A DNA stretch of 9,511 bases from Candidatus Segetimicrobium genomatis (GCA_005883865.1 VBAO01000191.1:1-9511), one strand, 5' to 3'. Numbered from the stretch's first letter, positions 1 through 6,589 are shown. Notes: a model not told the origin generated them from the letters alone. A program made the numbers and translations.

Positions 1-589
1 CGGCCATCGTATCCGTGCTCTTTAGATCCACGTTGAACGCGATCAATAACTCCCTCGCCCCGACGGCGACGGCGCCCGCCGTGGGGTGCGCCCGGGCCGG
101 CCCCAGGTCGGGGGCGCGGGCGGGCTGGGCGATCGCCTCCCGCAGCCCCTCGAACCCTCCCCGCCGGATCTGCGCGAGCGATCGGGAGGGCCGGGACCCG
201 GCGCGGCCGTACAGGTACACGGGGAGGCCGGGATCGGCCGCCAGCCGCGCGCCAAGGCGGTGCGCCAGGGCCAGGCAGGCGTCCATGGTCGCATCGTACA
301 GGGGAACGAACGGGATGACGTCGACGGCGCCGATGCGGGGATGAACACCCTGGTGCGTTCGGAGATCGATACGCTCGATGGCCACGCAGGCGCTCCTGAA
401 CGCCGCCTCGAGGACGGGCTCGCCCTCCCCGGCGAACGTGAAGACGGCGCGGTTGTGATCGGGGTCGGCCGATACATCCAACAGTCGAACCGCCGGCACG
501 GCGCGAATGCTCTGGGCCAGCGCATCGAGCACCGGGAGCCGCCGCCCTTCGCTGAAGTTGGGAACGCACTCAATGATGGGCGGCGGCAC
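1..589 (-). CDS. ftcD: Glutamate formimidoyltransferase, N-terminal part (cut by the window edge)
   Basis: This enzyme transfers the formimino group of N-formimino-L-glutamate to tetrahydrofolate, the last step of one histidine degradation route, in the cytoplasm. About 196 residues are visible, starting at a GTG (589-587). The frame is closed 15 codons upstream by the TAG that ends the preceding gene, and this GTG is the only usable start. Family landmarks in order: ECVPNFSEG at residues 7-15, LDVSADPDHNRAVFTF at 37-52, THQGVHPRIGAVDVIPFVP at 78-96 with two histidines (79 and 83), one probably equivalent to the catalytic His of mammalian FTCD, and RELLIAFNVDL near 180-190, where the substrate-binding region begins. 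The formiminotransferase region is usually about 300 residues, so roughly a third is missing. Whether a cyclodeaminase domain follows cannot be seen. It lies 45 bp after the ASCH gene and is probably cotranscribed with it. The ribosome site is weak (GGGGG about 9 nt upstream). The family call is firm. Confidence 0.93.
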   Translation of the reverse strand, partial: MPPPIIECVPNFSEGRRLPVLDALAQSIRAVPAVRLLDVSADPDHNRAVFTFAGEGEPVLEAAFRSACVAIERIDLRTHQGVHPRIGAVDVIPFVPLYDATMDACLALAHRLGARLAADPGLPVYLYGRAGSRPSRSLAQIRRGGFEGLREAIAQPARAPDLGPARAHPTAGAVAVGARELLIAFNVDLKSTDTMA

Positions 590-634
590 CGCGGAGGACC
601 CCCGGGTCGTCGTTGCCGGCGCGGTGGGAGCCGG

Positions 635-1009
635 CTACTCGTTCTTCGCCTCGGTGACGCGCGAAAAGTGGATCACGGTCACCGCGTCGTCCGCCATGAC
701 CGTGCGCCGGTAGATCTTGGAGAGGAAATCGATCAGTTCGGCGTGCTCCCGCGTCGCGGGGTTTTCCCGCTCGATCTCCCGCGGCGTAACCTCGCGAAGC
801 GTCTTGACCTCCACCTGATCGATCACCGCGGTGAAGATCCGCTGCTTGACGCTGAACCGGTTCCCGACGGTGACCCACACGAGCTGGCCTTCCTGGTACT
901 TGTCGCGTTTGTCTCCCAGGCGGATCGTCAGCGTCTTGCGGCCGTCGCGGAGGGCCTGCGTAAAGACGCTTGAGTAGAAGTTCAGCGCGTACATGCCGGC
1001 CCCCCACAT
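635..1009 (-). CDS. ASCH-domain (PUA-like) protein resembling YqfB N4-acetylcytidine amidohydrolase
   Basis: This is a small cytoplasmic protein of 124 residues, nearly all a single ASCH/PUA-like beta-barrel domain. The diagnostic motif is GRKTLTIR at residues 23-30. Most ASCH proteins have GxKxxExR, but here the Glu position is Thr, as in E. coli YqfB (AGRKTITIR). From memory, YqfB uses Lys21, Thr24 and Glu74 to hydrolyse N4-acetylcytidine. The matching positions here are K25, T28 and E82, the last in an RENP context that parallels QENM of YqfB. The middle, EGQLVWVTVG at 40-49, fits the barrel strand after the motif, and the C-terminal VTVIHF resembles the end of YqfB. So the catalytic triad appears intact, though substrate is inferred only. 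The start is uncertain: ATG at 1009 has GCAGGT upstream, while the ATG at 994-992 (residue 6) has GGGGGG five bases before it and gives an N-terminus more like relatives (MYALNFYS). It is probably the first gene of a transcript continuing into ftcD. Confidence 0.8.
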   Translation of the reverse strand: MWGAGMYALNFYSSVFTQALRDGRKTLTIRLGDKRDKYQEGQLVWVTVGNRFSVKQRIFTAVIDQVEVKTLREVTPREIERENPATREHAELIDFLSKIYRRTVMADDAVTVIHFSRVTEAKNE

Positions 1010-1081
1010 CCCGACCTGCAGGGCGTTGCGTTTGTTTCGTGTCTTCCGCCGGGCTTCCCTCCCCGCCCACGCGCCCGCCGC

Positions 1082-1112
1082 AGCCCTTGGGGGGGAACAC
1101 CCCCCAAGGGCT
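1082..1112. repeat. Perfect 13-bp inverted repeat with 5-nt loop in a divergent intergenic region
   Basis: The arms AGCCCTTGGGGGG (1082-1094) and CCCCCCAAGGGCT (1100-1112) are perfectly complementary and enclose the loop GAACA. The hairpin sits between the divergent ASCH and SIMPL genes, ending 27 bp before the AGGAGGTG ribosome site of the SIMPL gene. There is no T-run on either side, so it is not a typical intrinsic terminator, and no upstream gene on the plus strand would need one. It could be a dispersed repeat of REP type, an mRNA 5' hairpin or a protein-binding site. The sequence alone does not decide. Confidence 0.7.
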
Positions 1113-1152
1113 CCCCGTATGGAAGGACAGCCCTAAACCAGGAGGTGCGTTC

Positions 1153-1887
1153 ATGGTGAAGGCACGGGTGCGCGGAGTCGTGGCAGGACTCATCGCGGCG
1201 GTGGCGCTTGCGGGGCAGTCGGCGGGCACGCCCGCCGGAGCCGCCCCTCCGATGCCGACCGGCTCCGGCCAGAGCCTTCCCGATCAGGCGATTGTGGTCA
1301 TCGGGCGCGGGGTCGTCGAGGCCGCCCCCGATCGGGCGATCGTCACGGTGGGAGCGCAGTTCACGCGCCCGACGGCCCAGGAGGCCCAGGAGCGCACGAG
1401 CACGGTGATGACCCAGGTGCTTCGGCAGGTGACGGCGCTCGGGATCCCGCGCGAGCGCCTCCAAACGGTCGAGATGAACCTGATTCCGCAGCGGCGGCCG
1501 TCGTCCGGCGAGATCTCAGGATACCAGAGTGTGCAGCGGATCACGGTCGCCGTCGACGATCTCGGCCTGGTGGGGCGCGTCCTCGATGCCGCGGTCGCAT
1601 CCGGCGCCAACATTCTCGACGGCGTGGCCTTTACCGTCCGCGACCCGGCCGCGTACCGGATGCGGGCGAGCGCAGCCGCGGTCCAGGATGCCCGCGCCTC
1701 GGCCAACGCGCTCGCCGCGGCCGCCGGCCTCCCCACCCCACGGATCGCGCGGATCGAAGAGATAGGCGCGACCATCCCGATCCGGGGGGAAACCCTGCCC
1801 ATGGGGGCGGCCCCCATGGTCTCCACCCCGGTGCTGGAGGGGATGCTCTCGATCAGCGCCCAGGTCCGGGTGGTGTTTGTGTTTTGA
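1153..1887 (+). CDS. SIMPL-domain (DUF541) secreted or periplasmic protein
   Basis: This 244-residue protein begins at an ATG with an excellent ribosome site (AGGAGGTG, 6 bases before the start), so the open frame extending back to 970 is rejected as an N-terminus. Residues 1-30 look like a Sec signal peptide: basic MVKARVR, hydrophobic VVAGLIAAVALAG, then an AGA cleavage motif near residue 30. The rest is one SIMPL domain, opening with VIGRGVVEAAPDRAIVTVG (about 49-67), a family hallmark, then alternating helix and strand segments including YQSVQRITVAVDDL and a GVAFTVRDP segment followed by an alanine-rich helix. Relatives include BP26/Omp28 of Brucella and YggE of E. coli. The molecular function of this family is poorly defined, with oxidative-stress and oligomeric channel-like roles proposed. 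No operon partner is visible: the upstream gene diverges and the downstream gene converges two bases after the stop. Confidence 0.88.
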   Translation: MVKARVRGVVAGLIAAVALAGQSAGTPAGAAPPMPTGSGQSLPDQAIVVIGRGVVEAAPDRAIVTVGAQFTRPTAQEAQERTSTVMTQVLRQVTALGIPRERLQTVEMNLIPQRRPSSGEISGYQSVQRITVAVDDLGLVGRVLDAAVASGANILDGVAFTVRDPAAYRMRASAAAVQDARASANALAAAAGLPTPRIARIEEIGATIPIRGETLPMGAAPMVSTPVLEGMLSISAQVRVVFVF

Positions 1888-1889
1888 GG

Positions 1890-2342
1890 CTATTTGAGAT
1901 CGGGCGGGAATTCCGTCTGCGGCGTCTTTCCGGGCTCGCCCCGCACGGTGGCCAGGACTTTCCCATCCTTCACGAGCTGGAGGACGATCTGCTTGAACGC
2001 GACCATCCCGAGGGTGCCCTCGACCGCGAGCTGCCCCTCCCGGGAGAGGAGGTCCCGCTTCTGCGCCGGGGTCTTGCCCTTGTCGGCAATGATGTCTTTG
2101 ACCACCACGCGGAGCGTCCCGGTCTTTCGGTCCAGCCTGGCGCTCTGCACCGTTCCCGGGCCCACGATGGTCTCGACCAGGTTCGTGGCGATGACTTCGG
2201 GCTGGGTCGAGGTCGCCGACCGCTGACCGGCCTCGTAGGCGCGGTCCCAAAGCACCAGTCCGGCGCCGGCGACAAGGACGGCGGCGATGTAGATCATCAC
2301 CGGACGCCAGGCGAACAGTTTCGGCCTCCTGGATTTCGGCAC
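1890..2342 (-). CDS. Small single-pass membrane-anchored protein of unknown function
   Basis: I do not recognise this 150-residue protein. The start is a GTG (2342-2340) preceded by a very strong ribosome site (GGGAGGAGGG, 5 to 7 bases upstream). The frame stays open to 2855, but that extension lies inside the cysteine hydrolase gene and is rejected. Residues 1-14 are basic (VPKSRRPKLFAWRP), residues 15-32 form one hydrophobic segment (VMIYIAAVLVAGAGLVLW), and residues 33-150 are a soluble region with an acidic/basic helix (IIADKGKTPAQKRDLLSREG) and several predicted strands (TLRVVVKD, KVLATVRGEP). This suggests an N-in anchor with the bulk outside the membrane. The start lies 29 bp after the cysteine hydrolase stop, so the two are probably cotranscribed, possibly with ftsH. 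The stop faces the SIMPL stop with two bases between them. Confidence 0.75.
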   Translation of the reverse strand: MPKSRRPKLFAWRPVMIYIAAVLVAGAGLVLWDRAYEAGQRSATSTQPEVIATNLVETIVGPGTVQSARLDRKTGTLRVVVKDIIADKGKTPAQKRDLLSREGQLAVEGTLGMVAFKQIVLQLVKDGKVLATVRGEPGKTPQTEFPPDLK

Positions 2343-2371
2343 CGGGATCCCTCCTCCCAGACTGGAGCGGG

Positions 2372-3007
2372 TCAGCCCGCAGAAGCCACGAGGCTCTCGC
2401 TGTGCGTGAGCGTCCCCCGATAGAGAAACACGATCTGGCGCAGGGCCGCCTGCTGATCGAACTCGGTCAGCGCCGAGACCGCGTCCACCGGAACGATGAC
2501 CTGGAGCCACCGAAGCGCCGCGCTCCCCGCGGTGTGCAGCACGCAGATGTTGCTCACCGTTCCGGCCACGATCACCGAAGCGATCCGGCGCCGGCGAAGC
2601 TCGTGGTCGAGGGAGGTGCCGTAGAAGCCGTCGTAGCGCAGCTTGCGGATCACCACATCCTCCGGCCGGGGCGCGAGCTCCGGAACGATCTCGGCTCCCC
2701 ACGTCCCCGCCACGGCGTGCGGCCCCCATAACGCGAACTCGGGATCGTCGGGCCGATGCCAGTCCTGCGTGTACACCACCGCCAGGCCGTGCGCGTGCGC
2801 GAAGTTGCACAGCCGGCCGATGGCCGGCACGGTCGCGCGGGCGGTCCCCACGCACAGGCTTCCCTGGGGATCCACAAAGTCGTTCTGCATATCCACCACG
2901 ACCAGCGCGGTGCGATCGGGTTTCACCTCAACGCGCGGGGCGATGTCGTAGGACGGTACCTCGATCACGGTGCGCGTCTCCAAATGCATACGCGGGGAAG
3001 CAGCCAC
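2372..3007 (-). CDS. Isochorismatase-family cysteine hydrolase, nicotinamidase-like
   Basis: This 211-residue cytoplasmic enzyme has the full catalytic set of the cysteine hydrolase (isochorismatase-like) fold: D39 in VVVDMQNDF, K122 in IRKLRYDGF and C155 in GTVSNICVLHTAG. It also has the metal-site signature typical of nicotinamidases, D82 and H84 in TQDWH and H97 in GPHAVAGTWGAE, so hydrolysis of nicotinamide to nicotinate for NAD salvage is the leading guess. A caution is that PncA proteins usually have a His in the segment after DWHPPN, and here the segment is RPDDPEF, with shorter spacing between H84 and H97. Ureidoacrylate-type and other amidohydrolases of the family remain possible. 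About 30 residues precede the first core strand. The start is GTG at 3007, with GGGGAAGGAG unusually close (2 nt); an ATG at 2989 lacks any ribosome site. It lies 38 bp after ftsH. Confidence 0.85.
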   Translation of the reverse strand: MAASPRMHLETRTVIEVPSYDIAPRVEVKPDRTALVVVDMQNDFVDPQGSLCVGTARATVPAIGRLCNFAHAHGLAVVYTQDWHRPDDPEFALWGPHAVAGTWGAEIVPELAPRPEDVVIRKLRYDGFYGTSLDHELRRRRIASVIVAGTVSNICVLHTAGSAALRWLQVIVPVDAVSALTEFDQQAALRQIVFLYRGTLTHSESLVASAG

Positions 3008-3045
3008 AGCTCCTTCCCCGCGCGCTGCTCCTCACACGGCCGCGT

Positions 3046-4968
3046 TTACCCGGTCGCCTCCGGCTTCAGCTTCGGCTTCGAGGGGATGGACGCCTCCGGC
3101 CGAGGGAACGACTTGACCTCTTGGGTGGCCGCCGGCACCGGCGGAGGCGGCGCCTCCACCTCCGGGGGCAACGGCTCGCCGGCAATCAGGGCGTTCAGCT
3201 GGTCGCTCTCCAACGATTCCCGCTCCAGGAGGGCCCTGGCGACGCGGTCGAGGATCTCCCGGTGGTCCGTCAGCACCGTCCGCGCGCGGCCGTAGCATTC
3301 GTCGATGATGCGGCGCACTTCCTTGTCGATCTCGTAGGCGATCTCGTCCGAGTAGTTCCGGCTCTCCACCAGGTCCCGGCCCAGGAACACCGGGCCATGC
3401 TTGGTCCCCAGCGTGAGCGGACCGAGCTTGTCCGACATGCCGAACTCGGTCACCATCTTGCGGGCGAGGTCCGTGGCTTTCTCGAAGTCGTTCGCCGCGC
3501 CGGTCGTGATTTCCCCGAAGACGATCTCTTCGGCCACGCGCCCGCCCAGGATGGCCGTGATGTTCGCCAGGATCTCGCTCCGCGTGATCGTGTACTTGTC
3601 TTCGGGCGGGAGCGGGATCGTATAGCCGAGGGCCATGCCCCGCGGGAGGATCGTGACCTTGTGCGGAGGGTTCGCGTGGGGCAGCAGCTTGCCCAGGAGC
3701 GCGTGCCCGCCCTCGTGGTACGCGGTCAGCTCCCGCTCCTTGGGGCCGAGGATCCGGCTCTTCCGCTGCGGTCCGGCGATGACCCGCTCGATGGCCTCGT
3801 CGAACTCGGACATCCCGATCCGCTTCTTTCCCCGCCGCGCCGCGAGCAACGCTGCCTCGTTCACCGTGTTCGCGAGGTCCGCCCCGCTGAAGCCGGGCGT
3901 GCGCTTGGCCAGCACATCGAGGTTGGCGTCCTCGGCGATCGGCTTGCCCCGGACGTGGACGTCGAGGATGGCCCGCCGCCCTTTGCTGTCCGGGTTGTCG
4001 ACCACGATCCGGCGGTCGAACCGCCCGGGCCGCAGGAGGGCCGGATCCAGGATGTCCGGCCGGTTCGTCGCCGCGATGACGATGATCCCGGAGTTGGGAT
4101 CGAACCCGTCCATCTCCACGAGCAGCTGGTTGAGCGTCTGTTCCCGCTCGTCGTGTCCGCCGCCGAGCCCCGCCCCGCGCTGCCGGCCCACGGCGTCGAT
4201 CTCGTCGATGAACACAAGGCACGGCGCCGACTTCTTCGCCTGGTCGAACAGGTCGCGGACCCGGCTGGCGCCGACCCCAACGAACATCTCCACAAACTCG
4301 CTTCCGGAGATCGAGAAGAACGGCACCCCGGCCTCTCCGGCGATCGCCTTGGCGAGCAGCGTCTTGCCGCTGCCCGGCGGCCCCACCAGGAGCACCCCCC
4401 GGGGGATCTTGGCGCCCAGCGCCTGGAATTTCTTCGGGTGGCGGAGAAACTCGATGATCTCCTCGAGCTCCTCCTTCGCCTCATCCACCCCGGCGACGTC
4501 GTCGAACGTCACGCGGGTCTTCGCCTCGGTGTGCAACCTCGCCCGGCTCTTCCCGAAGGACATCGCCTGGTTCGACCCCGACTGGGCCTGGCGGAGCATC
4601 AGCATCCAGAGGCCCAGGAGGACCAGGATCGGCAGCATCGTGGTCAGCAGATTGGGCCACAGCGACGACCGGGATGGAGGCTCCACGCTGATCTTGGCGC
4701 CGTGCGCGCGCAGGATGTCCAGATACGAGGTGTCGCCCTTGGGAACGTACGTGCGAAACGACCTGCCGGTCCTCATCTGGCCCGACACGGCCTCATCGCC
4801 GATGGTCACCTGGTCGATGTGTCCCTGCTGGGCCTCGGAGACGAACGTGCTGTAGGCGATCACATCGCTCGAGGTGCTGCGGCTGTTGTAGAGGGGGAGC
4901 ACCAGGTACAGGACGACGACGAGAATGAGCGCCCAGACCAGCAGGTTGCGAACGTACTTGTTAAACAA
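3046..4968 (-). CDS. ftsH: ATP-dependent zinc metalloprotease FtsH
   Basis: FtsH is a hexameric membrane-bound AAA+ protease that extracts and degrades damaged membrane proteins and short-lived regulators. The 640 residues match the usual family length. Order of parts: membrane segment at about 8-27, an extracytoplasmic domain at 28-105, a second membrane segment at 106-126, then the AAA+ domain with Walker A GPPGSGKT (196-203), pore loop MFVGVG (228-233), Walker B LVFIDEID (251-258) and the second region of homology TNRPDILDPALLRPGRFDRR (301-320, arginine fingers R316 and R319). The M41 protease site HEGGH is at 418-422, with the third zinc ligand D494 in TGAANDFEKAT. All catalytic residues are present. 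The C-terminal tail (about 600-640) is rich in proline and lysine. The start is TTG (4968-4966), with AGGGGG about 8 nt upstream and an in-frame TAG at 4983-4981. It has its own promoter overlapping the tilS end and is followed by the cysteine hydrolase gene. Confidence 0.97.
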   Translation of the reverse strand: MFNKYVRNLLVWALILVVVLYLVLPLYNSRSTSSDVIAYSTFVSEAQQGHIDQVTIGDEAVSGQMRTGRSFRTYVPKGDTSYLDILRAHGAKISVEPPSRSSLWPNLLTTMLPILVLLGLWMLMLRQAQSGSNQAMSFGKSRARLHTEAKTRVTFDDVAGVDEAKEELEEIIEFLRHPKKFQALGAKIPRGVLLVGPPGSGKTLLAKAIAGEAGVPFFSISGSEFVEMFVGVGASRVRDLFDQAKKSAPCLVFIDEIDAVGRQRGAGLGGGHDEREQTLNQLLVEMDGFDPNSGIIVIAATNRPDILDPALLRPGRFDRRIVVDNPDSKGRRAILDVHVRGKPIAEDANLDVLAKRTPGFSGADLANTVNEAALLAARRGKKRIGMSEFDEAIERVIAGPQRKSRILGPKERELTAYHEGGHALLGKLLPHANPPHKVTILPRGMALGYTIPLPPEDKYTITRSEILANITAILGGRVAEEIVFGEITTGAANDFEKATDLARKMVTEFGMSDKLGPLTLGTKHGPVFLGRDLVESRNYSDEIAYEIDKEVRRIIDECYGRARTVLTDHREILDRVARALLERESLESDQLNALIAGEPLPPEVEAPPPPVPAATQEVKSFPRPEASIPSKPKLKPEATG

Positions 4969-5059
4969 GCGAAGAACCCCCTAGCGCACGCGGATCGCCG
5001 GACCGGCCCCACTGCCCGTCGGGGCCCGCTCCGAGCCGATCCCTCGAACCCCTCTTCGA

Positions 5060-5068
5060 ATTATAGCA
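5060..5068 (-). promoter_or_regulatory. Extended -10 promoter for ftsH
   Basis: On the minus strand the sequence reads TGCTATAAT, a perfect TGnTATAAT extended -10, immediately after the tilS stop codon (5075-5073). At 17 bp spacing the -35 position reads GCGGCT, so the extended -10 would have to carry recognition. Transcription would start near 5053, giving ftsH a leader of about 85 nt. The leader contains a possible weak hairpin, GGCCCC (5005-5010) with GGGGCC (5021-5026). The same nine bases precede the tRNA gene, which supports the call. Confidence 0.65.
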
Positions 5069-5072
5069 CATG

Positions 5073-6500
5073 TTATGCTCGCAGCCGCCGCGCCACCACG
5101 CGGATCGCCCGCGTCGTAACGGCCGTCGCTTTTGCGGTCTCCGTTCCCCGCATGCCGACGATCCACACAATCGCGCCCTCCCCCGTGGCCAGGACCGGCA
5201 CGTGGGGACGGCGATGTCGCGGCACTTTCTCGTCGCTCAGATACTCCGCGACCGTCTTCGTCCGCCCGCCCATTCCCGCCGGCGCGAACCGGTCCCCCGG
5301 CCGCGGTCCCCGCAGGACGAGCTCGTCTCCGACCTGCGCACGGTCCAGCACGACCATCTCGGGCCCGGCCGGTCCGGTCTGGGCCGCGAGTTGCTCCCCA
5401 GGGATCTCCTCGGCGGTCAGATGCACGCCGAACTCGACGGCCACCACCCGACCCGGCACCGGCAGCCGGTACACCCCCGGGGCCGGAACCGGCTCCCCGA
5501 CAGTGACCTCGGCGCTGTCTGTGAGCCGCGCGATGCGGACCCCCCCGGGAAGCGAGAGCCAGGAACCCGCCTGACCCTCGAGCACAAGATGTCGCGCCCC
5601 TTCTATGTGAACGAACCGGGTGGCGCGCAAGTTCCCGCGGACCCGCCGCACAGCCCCTCTCAGCGCACGCCGCTGGAGCGCCACCGGCAGGCGGGCGAAC
5701 GGCGAGACCGCCACCTGCATCCCCTGCGGACCCCCGGACATCACCCCTGCGATCTGGGCGGCTCCGAGCGTTTCGATCGCCTCCGCCTCGTCTCGCAGCA
5801 GGGCGGCCACTCGGGCGAGCGCCTGCTTCACATCAGGATTATACCCTTCTAATGTGGGGAGGAGGACCCGCCGAATCCGATTGCGGAGGATCGCGAGGTC
5901 CCGATTCGTGGCATCTTCCCGCGATTGGGCCCCGACCGAACGGATGTACGCTTCGACCTCCGCCCGAGCCGTCTCGATGAGCGGGCGAACGATGCGGATG
6001 CCACCGCTCTCCCGCACGGGCGGAATCCCGGCGAGCCCGTCGAGCCCGCTTCCCCGCAGCAAGCGCATCAGCACGGTCTCCGCCTGATCGTCCAGCGTGT
6101 GACCGGTGGCGATGACCGCCGCGCCGGCGTCGTGCGCCGCGCGCGCGAGAAACTCGTAGCGGAGCCGGCGGGAGGCGTCTTCGAGGGACAGGCCCTCGCG
6201 CGCGGCCAGGGTCCGCGGGTCGGCCGAGTCCTGGTGGTATTCCAGGCCCAGCGCGCGACCCATCGCCGCGACGAACGTGGCATCCTCTGCCGCCTCCGGC
6301 CGGAGCCGGTGGTTGAGGTGGGCCAGGTGGATCGTCAGGCGGAGCTCGGGCCCGAGGGCGGCGAGGCCGTGGACGAGCGCGGTCGAGTCAGGCCCCCCCG
6401 AGGCGGCGACCACCACGGTGTCTCCCCGGGCGAGCATGCGATGCCGCCGGATGGTCTCCCGAATGCGGTCGACAAACGGCGGACCTGCCTTCGGCTGCAT
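5073..6500 (-). CDS. tilS: tRNA(Ile)-lysidine synthetase TilS
   Basis: TilS uses ATP and lysine to convert C34 of tRNA-Ile(CAU) to lysidine, which switches its decoding from AUG to AUA. The chosen start is ATG at 6500-6498, giving 475 residues. The frame is open to 6545, but that would begin inside the tRNA gene and give an atypical proline-rich N-terminus. The N-type ATP-pyrophosphatase domain shows the P-loop SGGPDS at 34-39, HLNHRLR at 61-67, GHTLDDQAETVLMRLLRGSGLDGLAG at about 133-158 and RNRIR at 206-210. The C-terminal TilS domain shows LRGPRPGDRFAP and a terminal VGMRGT segment. Length agrees with the longer, Bacillus-type enzymes. No Shine-Dalgarno sequence precedes the ATG, which lies 12 nt after the tRNA CCA, so translation probably depends on the processed leader. 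ftsH follows 104 bp later, without the hpt gene that separates them in Bacillus. Confidence 0.95.
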   Translation of the reverse strand: MQPKAGPPFVDRIRETIRRHRMLARGDTVVVAASGGPDSTALVHGLAALGPELRLTIHLAHLNHRLRPEAAEDATFVAAMGRALGLEYHQDSADPRTLAAREGLSLEDASRRLRYEFLARAAHDAGAAVIATGHTLDDQAETVLMRLLRGSGLDGLAGIPPVRESGGIRIVRPLIETARAEVEAYIRSVGAQSREDATNRDLAILRNRIRRVLLPTLEGYNPDVKQALARVAALLRDEAEAIETLGAAQIAGVMSGGPQGMQVAVSPFARLPVALQRRALRGAVRRVRGNLRATRFVHIEGARHLVLEGQAGSWLSLPGGVRIARLTDSAEVTVGEPVPAPGVYRLPVPGRVVAVEFGVHLTAEEIPGEQLAAQTGPAGPEMVVLDRAQVGDELVLRGPRPGDRFAPAGMGGRTKTVAEYLSDEKVPRHRRPHVPVLATGEGAIVWIVGMRGTETAKATAVTTRAIRVVARRLRA

Positions 6501-6512
6501 GGCTATCGTCAG

Positions 6513-6589
6513 TGGTGGCGGCGGAGGGCCTCGAACCCCCGACACCGCGGGTATGAACCGCGTGCTCTAACCACCTGAGCTACGCCGCC
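6513..6589 (-). tRNA. tRNA with CAU anticodon, probably elongator tRNA-Met
   Basis: A complete cloverleaf of 77 nt including encoded CCA. The acceptor stem GGCGGCG/CGCCGCC is perfect, the D stem is GCTC/GAGC with loop AGGTGGTTA, the anticodon stem CGCGG/CCGCG encloses loop TTCATAC (anticodon CAT at 6555-6553), the variable loop is GTGTC, and the T stem GGGGG/CCCTC (one G-U) carries loop TTCGAGG. The discriminator base is A. The acceptor pair at 1-72 is G-C, so it is not an initiator. The anticodon arm GGTTCATACCC matches Bacillus elongator tRNA-Met as I recall it, whereas tRNA-Ile2 usually has CTCATAA. That favours Met, but the TilS substrate tRNA-Ile(CAU) is not excluded, and the adjacent gene is tilS. 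Confidence 0.92.

Noticed and set aside
86..973. A 295-codon plus-strand open frame over ftcD and the ASCH gene
   Set aside because: It lies opposite two genes with clear conserved motifs, and its translation is arginine/glycine-rich without a domain.
970..1152. N-terminal extension of the SIMPL protein by 61 residues
   Set aside because: It would read through the hairpin and place the signal peptide internally. The ATG at 1153 has a near-perfect ribosome site.
2343..2855. N-terminal extension of the small membrane protein
   Set aside because: It overlaps the cysteine hydrolase gene on the same strand in another frame, and the GTG at 2342 has a strong ribosome site.
3121..5574. An 817-codon open frame on the plus strand opposite ftsH and tilS
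   Set aside because: It is antisense to two firmly identified genes, has arginine/proline/histidine-rich low-information sequence, and is the expected by-product of G/C-biased third positions in GC-rich genes.
6501..6545. tilS starting upstream at 6545
   Set aside because: That start lies within the tRNA gene and adds a proline-rich stretch not found in TilS proteins.
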